Under the pieces are notes generated by a model. The model saw only the letters and a list, made by a program, of their open reading frames with translations. It did no database searches and was not told the DNA's origin. A DNA stretch of 64,000 nt from CAVQEK01 sp963711495 (GTDB lineage Bacteria > Bacteroidota > Bacteroidia > Cytophagales > Cyclobacteriaceae), in the NCBI GenBank assembly GCA_963711495.1, contig CAVQEK010000004.1, forward strand, positions 2,232,001-2,296,000, written 5' to 3'. A program made the position numbers and the translations under genes. Each line of letters begins with the position of its first letter. Within the stretch, counting starts at the first letter, position 1. Positions 16,721 through 26,625 of the stretch are shown here, piece after piece.

Positions 16721-17224
16721 TATAATTTCTTTCCTCAACAAAACCATCATAGATCAAAGGTTAAATAGCAGGTATCATTTTGCATTTATAATGCTGTAAA
16801 GGTTCGATGATCAGTATTGTACGCAATGCAGTGCTTTTAACCGGCAATGTTCAATTCTTCCATGATCATACACCAGTGAAATGCACCACATGGATTCGAA
16901 GCAAATATTTATTTCCATTACTGTGGATTATATTCTACATACCTATCCTTTCATTTCTACATAATCGATAAATACAGACTGAACATAAAACCGAATTAAT
17001 CTCTATTTATACCGTAAGCAGATCATATTTAAAGATGGCACATGTATTGTCCTTTCGAAGCCCAAATTATGGCGTATAGTTCAATCGGTCGGTATAATTC
17101 AATATTTCAATTCATAAAGAAATATTTGCACTTTTAAATTTGATGATCATTGATCTATGCCTAAAGTTCAAACCGGAAGAGGGGAAGGCTTGCGAAATTT
17201 TCTTTTACTGAACTAACAAAATAC
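16721..17224. other. intergenic region between the glycosidase and the nuo operon
   Basis: About 500 bp without a supported gene. A 54-codon open frame from the ATG at 16807 to 16971 ends in one hydrophobic segment and could encode a small membrane protein, but nothing else supports it. The right part should contain the nuo promoter (see 17135). No hairpin terminator was seen. Confidence 0.4.
17135..17142 (+). promoter_or_regulatory. candidate Bacteroidota -7 element for the nuo operon
   Basis: TAAATTTG matches the Bacteroidota -7 consensus TAnnTTTG exactly and lies 82 bp before nuoA. No TTG sits at the usual 17-23 bp upstream, so the -33 element is missing or weak. The call rests on this one element. 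Confidence 0.35.
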
Positions 17225-17641
17225 ATGGAGCAGGGTGCATTATGGCCAATACTGGTCTATTTTATTATCGCATTGATCATTGTTTCGGGTATGATTGGCT
17301 TATCTTATTTTTTAGGTCAGCAAGGCCGGTCCTCCAGCAAGAATGAACCTTATGAATCCGGGATTAAGATCACCGGGTCAGCCAGGCTCAGATTTCCTTC
17401 CAAATTCTACCTTATCGCCATGTTTTTTGTGCTGTTTGATATTGAAACAGCCTTTATTGTCGCCTGGGCAATTTCAATTAAAGAACTGGGTTGGGCTGGT
17501 TATATCGGGGCCTCAATTTTCATAGGAATTCTATTGGTTGTGCTGCTATACGAATGGCGACTTGGAGCATTGGATTTCGGTCCGGTCGGCAAAAAAATAT
17601 TAAAAGCAATTCAAAAAAACCAAAAAACAAAAAGCACATGA
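17225..17641 (+). CDS. nuoA: NADH-quinone oxidoreductase subunit A
   Basis: A 138-residue membrane subunit with three helices. Landmarks are YESGI near residue 40 and FDIETAF near 78, the conserved acidic loop of NuoA/ND3 close to the quinone site. It is the first gene of a co-directional 13-gene complex I operon that runs to 31843. Its stop codon overlaps the nuoB start by four bases (ATGA), so translation is probably coupled. Confidence 0.95.
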   Translation: MEQGALWPILVYFIIALIIVSGMIGLSYFLGQQGRSSSKNEPYESGIKITGSARLRFPSKFYLIAMFFVLFDIETAFIVAWAISIKELGWAGYIGASIFIGILLVVLLYEWRLGALDFGPVGKKILKAIQKNQKTKST

Positions 17642-18276
17642 AATGGTGGCTGTCAAATGCAAATGAACCGGTTAATTCCATTGAAGGAAATAGCTCTTTT
17701 GAGGATACGGTGAAGCAAAGTGTACTTTTCAGCCGACTCCAGGATATGCTGGCATGGGGAAGGAAAAATTCTATGTGGCCATTCAATTTCGGATTGTCTT
17801 GTTGTTATGTGGAAATGGCGACCAGTCTTACCAGTAGATACGACATTGCGCGTTTTGGAGCAGAAGTAATTCGCGGGACACCAAGGGAAGCCGATGTCAT
17901 GGTGATCGCTGGCACGGTATTCATTAAGATGGCACCAGTGATAAGAAAACTCTACGACCAGATGATGGAACCGAAATGGGTGATTTCTATGGGTTCATGT
18001 GCCAATTCCGGAGGGATGTATGATATCTATAGCGTAGTCCAGGGAGTTGATCGGTTTTTACCAGTCGACGTTTATGTCCCCGGCTGTCCGCCCAGACCGG
18101 ATGCCTTTATGGAAGGTCTGGTGATGTTACGGGAACATGTGGGCAAAGAAAAGCGGCCATTAAGCTGGGCTATTGGCCCACAGGACATTATAAAACCGGA
18201 AGATCAATCGAAGAGAGAACAGAAAAAGGAAGAGCGATTACAAACCACCGAATTGCCATCGCCGGATCGCTTGTAA
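17638..18276 (+). CDS. nuoB: NADH-quinone oxidoreductase subunit B
   Basis: A 212-residue peripheral-arm subunit that carries the terminal [4Fe-4S] cluster N2. Ligands are C55-C56, C121 (GSCANSGG) and C150 (PGCPPRP). The ATG at 17638 overlaps the nuoA stop; the longer frame upstream reads through nuoA and is not real. The C-terminal 40 residues are hydrophilic and lysine/glutamate-rich, longer than in Escherichia coli NuoB. N2 passes electrons to quinone together with NuoD. Confidence 0.96.
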   Translation: MKWWLSNANEPVNSIEGNSSFEDTVKQSVLFSRLQDMLAWGRKNSMWPFNFGLSCCYVEMATSLTSRYDIARFGAEVIRGTPREADVMVIAGTVFIKMAPVIRKLYDQMMEPKWVISMGSCANSGGMYDIYSVVQGVDRFLPVDVYVPGCPPRPDAFMEGLVMLREHVGKEKRPLSWAIGPQDIIKPEDQSKREQKKEERLQTTELPSPDRL

Positions 18277-18277
18277 A

Positions 18278-18311
18278 CTTGTAAATAAGGAAATCTTGTA
18301 AATAAGGAAAT
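18278..18311. repeat. 17-bp exact tandem duplication between nuoB and nuoCD
   Basis: CTTGTAAATAAGGAAAT is repeated twice head to tail in the 56-bp gap after nuoB. The first seven bases, CTTGTAA, also occur once more at the end of nuoB, where they include its stop codon. It looks like a slippage duplication. It lengthens the spacer and could weaken coupling between nuoB and nuoCD. Confidence 0.75.
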
Positions 18312-18332
18312 GTACCTACTTAAAATATTTTA

Positions 18333-20078
18333 ATGAATAAAAAAGGCCTGTTCGAAGAAATCACTAATGGATTTGTTTCAGATGGACTTTCTGTTCAGGA
18401 AACCAACGATGAAATACTAACCGTTTGGTCACCAATCGATCGACTCTCCGGTTTGATGAAACACCTGAAAAGAGAAATGAACAGGCCATTCAACATGCTG
18501 TACGACCTTACAGCGATTGATATGCGGGCATATTCCAGGCATGGAGATAAAGAAAAACATTCATTTGTGGTTGTCTATCATCTGCTTTCCTTTGATCGTA
18601 ATTGCGATCTTCGCATTAAAGTCGGGCTGAACGGCGATTTTCCTCAAGTAGCTACCATTACCAACATATGGCCTTCTGCCAACTGGTACGAAAGGGAAGT
18701 TTACGATATGTTCGGAATTAAATTCAAAGGCCATCCCCATCTCACCAGATTACTGATGCCGCAAACCTGGTCCGGACATCCCTTACGAAAGGAACACCCC
18801 GCCCGCGCAACGGAAATGGCGCCCTATACATTGACGGAAGATAAACTCAAAGCTGAGCAGGAAGCATTACAGTTTAAACCTGAAGAATGGGGTATGGAGC
18901 GTGAAAGTGCGGATTCCGATTTCATGTTCCTAAATATCGGTCCGCAACATCCCGGCACTCATGGTGTGCTGAGGCTCGTATTGCAGCTCAGTGGAGAAGA
19001 CATTGTAGATATCGCACCCGACATTGGATTTCACCATCGGGGCGCTGAAAAAATGGCCGAACGACAGTCGTGGCATACATTTATACCTTACACAGATCGT
19101 ATTGACTACCTGGGCGGTGTGCTGAATAATATGGCGTATGTACAAGCTGTGGAAAAGCTCGCTGGTATCAAAGTACCGGAAAGGGCTCAGATGATCCGTG
19201 TGATGATGGCCGAACTTTTCCGCATTTCCAGTCACCTGGTGTGGTATGGCACATTTGCGCAGGATGTTGGTCAATTATCTCCCGTGTTTTACATGTTTAC
19301 AGACCGGGAAAAGATCCTGGATATCGTTGGGGATATCTGTGGCGCTCGAATGCATCCGAATTGGTTTCGTATCGGAGGTCTAGCTCAGGACTTGCCCGAG
19401 GGATGGGAAAAACCAGTACGTGAATTTGTTGACTATATGCCCAAACGATTGAAGGAGTATGATGATTTGGTGATGAAGAATCGGTTTTTTAAGGACAGAA
19501 CGCAGGGAATAGGCGTTTATACCATGGAAGAGGCCATTGAATGGGGTGTCACCGGTCCGGGTCTTCGAGCCACTGGTTTTGAATGGGATTTTAGAAAGAA
19601 ACGACCTTATTCAGGGTATGATCAATTTGAATTTGATATTCCGACAGCACAAAATGGCGATTGCTACGCACGCGCAGAAGTGCGGGTAGAGGAGATGCGA
19701 CAAAGTCTTCGGATTATTGAACAATGTCTGAAAAATATGCCCGAGGGTAAATATCAATCCGATGATCCAAAAGCTACACCACCGAGAAAAAAAAATACTA
19801 TGCATGATATAGAAACGCTGATTAATCATTTTGTCCATTCATCCTGGGGTCCGGTAGTGCCGGAAGGAGAAGCGTTTGCCGGTGTTGAAGCAGCTAAAGG
19901 CCACAATGGATATTATCTGATCAGTAATGGAAATACGACTTCCTACCGGACCAGGATAAGAGCACCTTCATTTCCCCATATGCAAATGTTGCCCTACATC
20001 AGCAAAGGATACACCGTGGCCGATTTGTTGTCGATTTTGGGGAGTATTGACTATGTGCTGGCCGATGTTGATAGATAA
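18333..20078 (+). CDS. nuoCD: NADH-quinone oxidoreductase fused subunits C and D
   Basis: A 581-residue natural fusion. Residues about 1-170 are NuoC (30-kDa), with EREVYDMFGIKFKGHP and PLRKEHP. Residues about 195-581 are NuoD (49-kDa), with FLNIGPQHPGTHG, DIGFHHRGAEK and the quinone-pocket segments. The fusion is known from Enterobacteria and several other groups. It forms the quinone-binding part of the peripheral arm with NuoB. The linker (about residues 170-195) is short and charged. Confidence 0.96.
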   Translation: MNKKGLFEEITNGFVSDGLSVQETNDEILTVWSPIDRLSGLMKHLKREMNRPFNMLYDLTAIDMRAYSRHGDKEKHSFVVVYHLLSFDRNCDLRIKVGLNGDFPQVATITNIWPSANWYEREVYDMFGIKFKGHPHLTRLLMPQTWSGHPLRKEHPARATEMAPYTLTEDKLKAEQEALQFKPEEWGMERESADSDFMFLNIGPQHPGTHGVLRLVLQLSGEDIVDIAPDIGFHHRGAEKMAERQSWHTFIPYTDRIDYLGGVLNNMAYVQAVEKLAGIKVPERAQMIRVMMAELFRISSHLVWYGTFAQDVGQLSPVFYMFTDREKILDIVGDICGARMHPNWFRIGGLAQDLPEGWEKPVREFVDYMPKRLKEYDDLVMKNRFFKDRTQGIGVYTMEEAIEWGVTGPGLRATGFEWDFRKKRPYSGYDQFEFDIPTAQNGDCYARAEVRVEEMRQSLRIIEQCLKNMPEGKYQSDDPKATPPRKKNTMHDIETLINHFVHSSWGPVVPEGEAFAGVEAAKGHNGYYLISNGNTTSYRTRIRAPSFPHMQMLPYISKGYTVADLLSILGSIDYVLADVDR

Positions 20079-20098
20079 ATGAATTAAGGATTATTGAA

Positions 20099-20563
20099 AT
20101 GCTTTCACAAGAAGAAACCAAGTTAATCGAAGAAGAATTGAACAAATTTCCAAGGAAAAATGCAGCATGCATAGAGGCTTTGAAGATAGTACAAAATGAA
20201 AGGAGGTGGATATCTGATGAGGCCGTCAAGGATGTCGCCGGAATCCTGGAAATGACCCCTGCTGAAGTCGATAATGTGGCCACCTTTTACAACCTTATTT
20301 TTCGCAGGCCGGTTGGAAGACATATTATATTGCTATGCGACAGTATCAGTTGTTGGGTGATGGATTATGAGAAAATACTGACATGCCTGCATGATCAACT
20401 TGGAATACGATTCGGGGAAACCACAAAAGATAACAGATTCACTTTGTTACCCATTCAATGTCTTGGCAATTGCGATCATGCGCCAGCCATGATGGTTGAT
20501 AATGATCTGTACCATGATCTCGATCAAAATAAAATCAATAGTGTACTGGAAAAATATCAATAA
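20099..20563 (+). CDS. nuoE: NADH-quinone oxidoreductase subunit E
   Basis: A 154-residue thioredoxin-like [2Fe-2S] subunit of the NADH dehydrogenase module. The N1a ligands are visible as C80 and C85 (CDSISC) and C121 and C125 (CLGNC). It pairs with NuoF and is thought to buffer electrons from FMN. It lies 20 bp after nuoCD and 5 bp before nuoF. Confidence 0.95.
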   Translation: MLSQEETKLIEEELNKFPRKNAACIEALKIVQNERRWISDEAVKDVAGILEMTPAEVDNVATFYNLIFRRPVGRHIILLCDSISCWVMDYEKILTCLHDQLGIRFGETTKDNRFTLLPIQCLGNCDHAPAMMVDNDLYHDLDQNKINSVLEKYQ

Positions 20564-20568
20564 AGAAC

Positions 20569-21849
20569 ATGTCTGATACTGATAAGCCACTTACGAAAAA
20601 TATTAAAACCGATCAGGCACCACTGAATCTGAAAGCGTATGAAAAATCAGGTGGTTATCAGGCGATGCGAAAAGCTTTGAAAATGAAACCGGAAGACATC
20701 ACCAAAGAAGTGGAAGAAGCAGGGCTTAAAGGTAGAGGTGGTGCCGGATTCAACACCGGAAAAAAATGGAGTTTTGTCCCAATGGGTGACGATGCTTCGA
20801 AAGAAAAATATCTGATTGCCAATGCCGATGAAATGGAACCGGGGACCTTTAAGGACCGCTTACTCATGGAGGGTGATCCCCACCAGCTCATTGAAGGTAT
20901 GATCATCACTGCGTATGCGATTCAAGCCAGCACAGCCTTTATTTTTTTGCGTTGGGCATATAAAAAATCCCAAAAATTAATGGAGGAGGCTATTGCCGAA
21001 GCATACAAGGCAGGGTATCTCGGTGAGAATATTTTAGGCTCCGGATTGAATCTTGACATGTTTATACATGTTAGTGCCGGCCGATACATGTGCGGTGAAG
21101 AAACAGGTCTGCTTAATGCTTTGGAAGGTAAAAGAGCTGTTCCACGGTCAAAACCACCTTTTCCCCAGATCAGTGGTCTGTTTGGGAAACCCACTATCGT
21201 CAACAATGTGGAAACGCTTTGTAATGTGCCTCATATCATCAATCATGGCGCTCAATGGTACAAACATCTTAGCCTTACGGATGAAGGCGGCACCAAACTC
21301 TACGGGGTTAGCGGCAGAGTGAAAAAACCAGGCTGTTGGGAATTGCCACTGGGCACAACCATGCGTGAAATTATAGAGGAACATGCCGGAGGTATGCAAA
21401 CCGGCTACCGTTTTCGAGGCGCTTTACCTGGTGGGGCTTCCACTGATTTTCTTGTTGAAGAACATATGGATGTAAAAATGGATTTCAGTTCAGTAATGAA
21501 GGTGGGCAGCCGCCTGGGCACGGGGACCATGGTTATTCTTGATGACCGGACTTGCCCTGTGGGGTTTGTCCATAATCTGGAGAAATTTTTCGCCCATGAA
21601 TCTTGTGGTTGGTGTACGCCTTGTCGCGATGGGCTGCCTTGGGTGGAGAAAGTATTATTGGCTTTGGAAGAAGGTCAAGGCGAAAAGGACGATATGGATA
21701 CCCTGAATTTTCATACCGGTTATTTGGGTATGGGTCATACCTATTGTGCATTGGCTCCAGGAGCAATGGAACCCTTGCAAAGTGCCCTGAAATATTTCAG
21801 GGAAGATTTCGAAAAACATATTGAAGAAAAAAAATGCCCTTGGAGGTAG
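20569..21849 (+). CDS. nuoF: NADH-quinone oxidoreductase subunit F
   Basis: A 426-residue NADH-binding flavoprotein of complex I. GLKGRGGAGFNTG near residue 50 is the NADH/FMN glycine-rich loop. The N3 [4Fe-4S] ligands are C346, C349, C352 (SCGWCTPC) and C393 (HTYCAL). It accepts hydride from NADH on FMN. Its presence with nuoE and nuoG shows that this is a true NADH-oxidising complex and not the 11-subunit form found in some Bacteroidota. Confidence 0.96.
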   Translation: MSDTDKPLTKNIKTDQAPLNLKAYEKSGGYQAMRKALKMKPEDITKEVEEAGLKGRGGAGFNTGKKWSFVPMGDDASKEKYLIANADEMEPGTFKDRLLMEGDPHQLIEGMIITAYAIQASTAFIFLRWAYKKSQKLMEEAIAEAYKAGYLGENILGSGLNLDMFIHVSAGRYMCGEETGLLNALEGKRAVPRSKPPFPQISGLFGKPTIVNNVETLCNVPHIINHGAQWYKHLSLTDEGGTKLYGVSGRVKKPGCWELPLGTTMREIIEEHAGGMQTGYRFRGALPGGASTDFLVEEHMDVKMDFSSVMKVGSRLGTGTMVILDDRTCPVGFVHNLEKFFAHESCGWCTPCRDGLPWVEKVLLALEEGQGEKDDMDTLNFHTGYLGMGHTYCALAPGAMEPLQSALKYFREDFEKHIEEKKCPWR

Positions 21850-21852
21850 TAT

Positions 21853-24564
21853 ATGCCGGAAATTAAAATAGACGATAAAAACTATAATGTGACTGAAGGC
21901 AAAAACCTTTTAGAAACCTGCCTTTCGCTGGGTATGGATCTGCCTTACTTTTGCTGGCATCCAAAACTCGGTTCCGTAGGTGCTTGTCGCCAATGCGCAG
22001 TCAAGGAATTCAAAGATGAAAATGATGACAAAGGGAAGATCATCATGGCCTGCATGGAATCGGTAAAAAACGATTTGCGAATTTCTTTGAAAGATCCCGA
22101 AGCTGTGCAATTCAGAGCACACATCATTGAAAGTCTGATGACCAACCATCCGCATGATTGCCCCACGTGTGATGAAGGAGGCGAATGCCATCTTCAGGAT
22201 ATGACGGTAATGACCGGCCACAATTACAGACGTTTCCGCTTTAACAAGCGAACTTTTCAAAATCAGGATCTCGGTCCATTCATCAATCATGAGATGAATC
22301 GCTGTATTACCTGCTACCGGTGTGTTCGGTTCTATCGTGACTTTGCCGGGGGCCGCGACCTCGACGTTTTCGCGGCACATAATCATGCTTATTTTGGCCG
22401 CTTTGAAGATGGACCCCTGGAGAATGAATTCAGTGGTAACCTGGTGGAAATTTGTCCAACTGGTGTATTTACCGATAAAACCCTTAAACAACATTATACA
22501 AGAAAATGGGATCTTACGACAGCACCTTCTATTTGTAATCAGTGCAGTCTTGGCTGTAACACCATTGCCGGAGAGCGATATGGAAATTTACGCAGGATAG
22601 TAAGCCGTTACAACGGTGAAGTGAATGGTTACTTCATTTGTGACCGAGGCCGGTTTGGGTATGAATACATGAATACCGATCAACGAATAACAAAACTAAA
22701 AAAAAGAAATCGTGCAAATGGTGAAGTGACAAATATAAATGTAAAATCAGTACTTGAAGATCTTCAGAAATTGATCAAAGAAAATGCAAGGATGATTGGC
22801 GTAGGCTCACCACGCGCCTCTATAGAATCTAATTTTGCACTCAAAAGGCTGGTTGGTGAAAACCAATTTTTTAGTGGGATGTCAGAAAATCAGCAAAAAC
22901 AGGCATTGTTATCTTACGAAATCTTACGTGATGGCCCGGCGAGAACACCATCGTTACGTGAAATTGAAAATGCAGATGCCGTATTGGTGCTTGGAGAAGA
23001 TCTGACCAATACAGCGCCAATGATGGCGCTGGCATTGAGACAGTCGGTGCGACAACAACCGCTGGAAAAAACATCAAAACTCAAGATACCACAATGGAAA
23101 GATAAGGCTGTTCGCGAAGGTATTCAGGAGGAGAGAGGACCTCTTTTTCTTGCGACTACCGCTTCCACAAAACTCGATGAAATTTCAAGTGGAACTTATT
23201 ATTCAACACCAGAGGGAATTGCCCAATTTGGATTTGCGATAGCCCATGCTATTGATCCTAAATCGCCTGATGTTTCCTTGACTGACAATGAGGCAAAATC
23301 ACTAGTCGAAAAAATTACCAGGGAACTTAGTAGTGCCAAAAAACCGGTTATTATCGGGGGATCTTCCTGTGGCGGTGAAGCTATTCTGAAAGCCGCGTCA
23401 AATATTGCCCGGGCCCTTGTTGAGAAAGGGTGTGATGCCGGAATTTCCATAATACAACCCGAAGCGAATAGTATGGGGTTAACCATGCTTGGTGGGAAAT
23501 CAATGAATGAATTGCCTGAAAAAGCCGGCGATGTAATCATCATTTTGGAAAATGATCTCTATCGAATGCATGATAACGATTTCCTGAATGAAACATTGAC
23601 TGAATATCCCGTCGTGATTGTTCTTGATTATTTGGAGCACGAAACCGGCCTTCATGCAGATTATGTATTGCCTGCAGCACCGGTTTTTGAATCCAATGGC
23701 ACCTTGGTTAATAACGAAGGCAGGGCTCAACGATATTACCAGGCCTACATCCCGGATCATCCTGTACAATCGGGTTGGCGCTGGATTCAGGCCATTTCAT
23801 CAGTAACCGGGATTGGTGGTATGGAAAATTGGGACACGCTGGAAGATTTTACCAGGGCTATTGAAAATGAATTACCTGTTTTCCGTGGAATTCATGAGAT
23901 TGCACCACCTGTTGATTTCAGAATAGGTAGCCAGAAAATACCCAGGGAACCACATCGGTATAGTGGGCGTACAGCCATGAATGCCAATGTAGATGTTCAT
24001 GAACCACAAACACCAGTCGATCCTGATAATCCAATGTCGTACAGTATGGAAGGATTTTTTGGTGAACCTCCTTCATCGGACATTCCTTTTTTCTGGTCAC
24101 CAGGGTGGAATTCTGTCCAATCCATGAATAAATATCAAATTGAGGTGGGTGGCCATTTGCATGGGGGTGATCCCGGCAAGAGGCTTATTGAACCACATGA
24201 AAATGGAGGAAAAGGGTCGTATTACCAGGCGGAATTTCAAAAGTCTGTTAAGGATACAGCAGGCATGCTCGTTGTCCCTCTTTATCATATTTTCGGTTCC
24301 GAAGAATTGAGCTCACAATCCAATGCCATCTTAAAACGAATACCACAGCCTTATTTGGCCATTAGTTTGAAGGACGCATCAGAATCGAGTCTCGAAGATG
24401 GGATGAAAGTAACGCTGAAAATTGCAGATGAAGATTTGCGACTGCCGGTTGAGATCAAAAGAGGATTACCTCAAGGGGTGGTTGGTTTGCCAGTTGGTTT
24501 ACCGGGCATTCCATATATAGAATTACCAGCAAGAGGAATATTTAAAGGAGTAAAACATGAGTGA
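21853..24564 (+). CDS. nuoG: NADH-quinone oxidoreductase subunit G
   Basis: A 903-residue iron-sulfur subunit. The N-terminal ferredoxin domain has C34, C45, C48 and C67 (N1b). A His/Cys cluster follows (CPTCDEGGEC, N5), then CITCYRC and CPTG (N4). The extra N7 cluster ligands are all there: C228-x2-C231-x3-C235-x27-C263. The large C-terminal part is a molybdopterin-oxidoreductase-like domain that probably no longer binds the cofactor. Its last eight bases overlap nuoH. Confidence 0.95.
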   Translation: MPEIKIDDKNYNVTEGKNLLETCLSLGMDLPYFCWHPKLGSVGACRQCAVKEFKDENDDKGKIIMACMESVKNDLRISLKDPEAVQFRAHIIESLMTNHPHDCPTCDEGGECHLQDMTVMTGHNYRRFRFNKRTFQNQDLGPFINHEMNRCITCYRCVRFYRDFAGGRDLDVFAAHNHAYFGRFEDGPLENEFSGNLVEICPTGVFTDKTLKQHYTRKWDLTTAPSICNQCSLGCNTIAGERYGNLRRIVSRYNGEVNGYFICDRGRFGYEYMNTDQRITKLKKRNRANGEVTNINVKSVLEDLQKLIKENARMIGVGSPRASIESNFALKRLVGENQFFSGMSENQQKQALLSYEILRDGPARTPSLREIENADAVLVLGEDLTNTAPMMALALRQSVRQQPLEKTSKLKIPQWKDKAVREGIQEERGPLFLATTASTKLDEISSGTYYSTPEGIAQFGFAIAHAIDPKSPDVSLTDNEAKSLVEKITRELSSAKKPVIIGGSSCGGEAILKAASNIARALVEKGCDAGISIIQPEANSMGLTMLGGKSMNELPEKAGDVIIILENDLYRMHDNDFLNETLTEYPVVIVLDYLEHETGLHADYVLPAAPVFESNGTLVNNEGRAQRYYQAYIPDHPVQSGWRWIQAISSVTGIGGMENWDTLEDFTRAIENELPVFRGIHEIAPPVDFRIGSQKIPREPHRYSGRTAMNANVDVHEPQTPVDPDNPMSYSMEGFFGEPPSSDIPFFWSPGWNSVQSMNKYQIEVGGHLHGGDPGKRLIEPHENGGKGSYYQAEFQKSVKDTAGMLVVPLYHIFGSEELSSQSNAILKRIPQPYLAISLKDASESSLEDGMKVTLKIADEDLRLPVEIKRGLPQGVVGLPVGLPGIPYIELPARGIFKGVKHE

Positions 24565-25516
24565 GATTGTAAGGACCATATTGATCATATTTGGAGTACT
24601 CATCGTGATGCTTTCGCTGGCTGCCGGCCTTATCTGGCTTGAGCGTAGAATGTTGGGATTCTGGCAGGATCGATATGGCCCCAACCGGGTAGGGCCGCTG
24701 GGTTTATTGCAACCTTTGGCAGACGTAATAAAAATATTCTTCAAGGAAGACTGGATCCCACCATTTGCCAGCAAATTCGTCTTTGTATTTGCTCCTGGAA
24801 TTACCATGGTAACCATTCTGATGAGCTTTGCCATTATTCCGTTCACTTCAAGCATATATGTGATGGACCTGAATATTGGTGTCCTGTTCTTTTTAGCCAT
24901 GTCGTCTTTGGGGGCTTACAGTCTTGTATTGGCGGGCTGGTCGTCCAACAACAAGTATTCTTTGCTCGGCGCCATGAGGGGAGCGGCACAGATGATCACT
25001 TATGAGGTTTTTATGGGACTTTCATTGATGGGCGTCGTCATGCTCAGCGGTTCGTTCAACTTGAAGGATATCGTTGAGGCACAAAGGGGTATGTGGTTTG
25101 TCATTCCTCAATTTGTGGGATTTGTAGTATTTCTGATTGCAGGTGTTGCGGAAACACATCGATTACCTTTTGATATTCCGGAATCAGAGAGTGAACTGAT
25201 TGCCGGCTATCACTCTGAATACTCAGGAATGAAATTCGGAATGTTTTTCGTGGGAGAGTATGTAGGTATTGTGCTCATCTCCTCGATGATCGTTACGCTT
25301 TTCTTTGGAGGATGGCTAGGACCGGCTTTTCTTCCATCATTTGTGTGGTTTTTCCTGAAAACCTTTGTTTTCATCCTCTTCTTCATTCTGTTAAGGGCGT
25401 CATTGCCGAGGCTCCGATATGATCAATTGCTAGGATATGGATGGAAATTGCTATTGCCGCTGGTATTACTTAATGTTTTGATTACCGGTGCTGTTGTATT
25501 GATCAATGCTGGTTAG
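24557..25516 (+). CDS. nuoH: NADH-quinone oxidoreductase subunit H
   Basis: A 319-residue membrane subunit with about eight helices at the junction of the two arms. LERRMLGFWQDRYGPNRVGP near residue 28 and AETHRLPFDIPESESELIAG near 200 are the highly conserved quinone-channel loops. The ATG at 24557 overlaps the nuoG end by 8 bp, so translational coupling is likely. Confidence 0.96.
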   Translation: MSEIVRTILIIFGVLIVMLSLAAGLIWLERRMLGFWQDRYGPNRVGPLGLLQPLADVIKIFFKEDWIPPFASKFVFVFAPGITMVTILMSFAIIPFTSSIYVMDLNIGVLFFLAMSSLGAYSLVLAGWSSNNKYSLLGAMRGAAQMITYEVFMGLSLMGVVMLSGSFNLKDIVEAQRGMWFVIPQFVGFVVFLIAGVAETHRLPFDIPESESELIAGYHSEYSGMKFGMFFVGEYVGIVLISSMIVTLFFGGWLGPAFLPSFVWFFLKTFVFILFFILLRASLPRLRYDQLLGYGWKLLLPLVLLNVLITGAVVLINAG

Positions 25517-25582
25517 ACGTAAAAAACTTAAAAGAAGAAAAAACGGATTGAATGATAAGAATGAAACTTAAAAATTATTGAT

Positions 25583-26098
25583 ATGTATAGTTTACTCAGG
25601 AGTATCTGGATTGCCTTTTCACATTTATTTAGGAAGAAAGTGACTATTGAATATCCTGAACAAAAGATAAAACTTCCTCCGAGATACCGGGGGCGGATCA
25701 TACTAAGCCGGGACCCGGATGGCGGCGAACGGTGTGTAGGATGTTACCTGTGTGCTGTGGCATGTCCGGTGGACTGTATTTCCCTTCAGGCAACAGAGGA
25801 TGAACATGGCCGCCGTTATCCTGAATTTTTCAGGATCAATTTCTCCCGGTGTATTTTCTGTGGTTATTGTGAAGAAGCCTGCCCGACATACGCCATACAA
25901 CTGACACCGGATGTTGAAATGTGTGAATATGACCGTCAGAATATGGTATATGAAAAAGAAGACTTACTCATCCAGGGACAAGGTAAATATTACGGTTATA
26001 ATTATTACAAAGTGGCTGGTATGGCCATTGGGGGTAAAGGCAAAGGAGAATCCGAACACGAAGACAAACCCATCGATTTAAAAAGTTTAATGCCATGA
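25583..26098 (+). CDS. nuoI: NADH-quinone oxidoreductase subunit I
   Basis: A 171-residue 8Fe ferredoxin subunit that carries clusters N6a and N6b. First motif: C51, C54, C57, C61. Second: C90, C93, C96, C100. The N-terminal about 20 residues are amphipathic and lie on the membrane. It follows nuoH after a 66-bp gap, the longest gap inside the operon. It overlaps nuoJ by four bases. Confidence 0.96.
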   Translation: MYSLLRSIWIAFSHLFRKKVTIEYPEQKIKLPPRYRGRIILSRDPDGGERCVGCYLCAVACPVDCISLQATEDEHGRRYPEFFRINFSRCIFCGYCEEACPTYAIQLTPDVEMCEYDRQNMVYEKEDLLIQGQGKYYGYNYYKVAGMAIGGKGKGESEHEDKPIDLKSLMP

Positions 26099-26625
26099 AC
26101 AACATCATTTTTTACATTACCGGGACTGTCGCTGTTTTCTGCACCATCATGGTGATTACCCGCTTGAATGCATTCAATGCTTTGTTGTATATGATCACTT
26201 CGCTTTTATCCATAGCGGTAATATTTTATCTGCTGGGGGCGCCTTTTATAGCAGCGCTTGAAATCATTATATATGCTGGCGCCATCATGGTGTTGTTCAT
26301 ATTTGCGGTGATGATGCTCAATCTTGGGGAGGAGTCCGTCGAAAATGAAAAAAAATTATTGTCTCGTAAAATGTGGATTGGGCCTTCTATTATGGCATTA
26401 ATATTATTAGTTGAAGTCGGCTACGTATTATTTTCCTCAGGAGAGAATCAAACTTCATCGATCCTCGTAGCACCAAAAGCAGTGGGAATGGCATTGTTCG
26501 GACCTTATATCATTGGAGTAGAACTTGCGGCTATGTTGCTAATTGCCGGTATTGTGGGTGCTTATCATCTGGGCAAGCGGGAAAAAATAGTGCATCATCG
26601 CTTTTTGAAAGGAGATGTGAAATGA
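26095..26625 (+). CDS. nuoJ: NADH-quinone oxidoreductase subunit J
   Basis: A 176-residue membrane subunit with five predicted helices. YAGAIMVLFIFAVMML near residue 62 is the signature helix containing the pi-bulge. It ends with a basic cytoplasmic tail and overlaps both nuoI and nuoK by ATGA-type junctions, so the four genes nuoI to nuoL are tightly packed. Confidence 0.95.
   Translation: MNNIIFYITGTVAVFCTIMVITRLNAFNALLYMITSLLSIAVIFYLLGAPFIAALEIIIYAGAIMVLFIFAVMMLNLGEESVENEKKLLSRKMWIGPSIMALILLVEVGYVLFSSGENQTSSILVAPKAVGMALFGPYIIGVELAAMLLIAGIVGAYHLGKREKIVHHRFLKGDVK

Noticed and set aside
16807..16971. 54-codon small membrane-protein frame upstream of nuo
   Set aside because: One hydrophobic segment but no ribosome-binding site, neighbour logic or family; left as a note in the intergenic entry.
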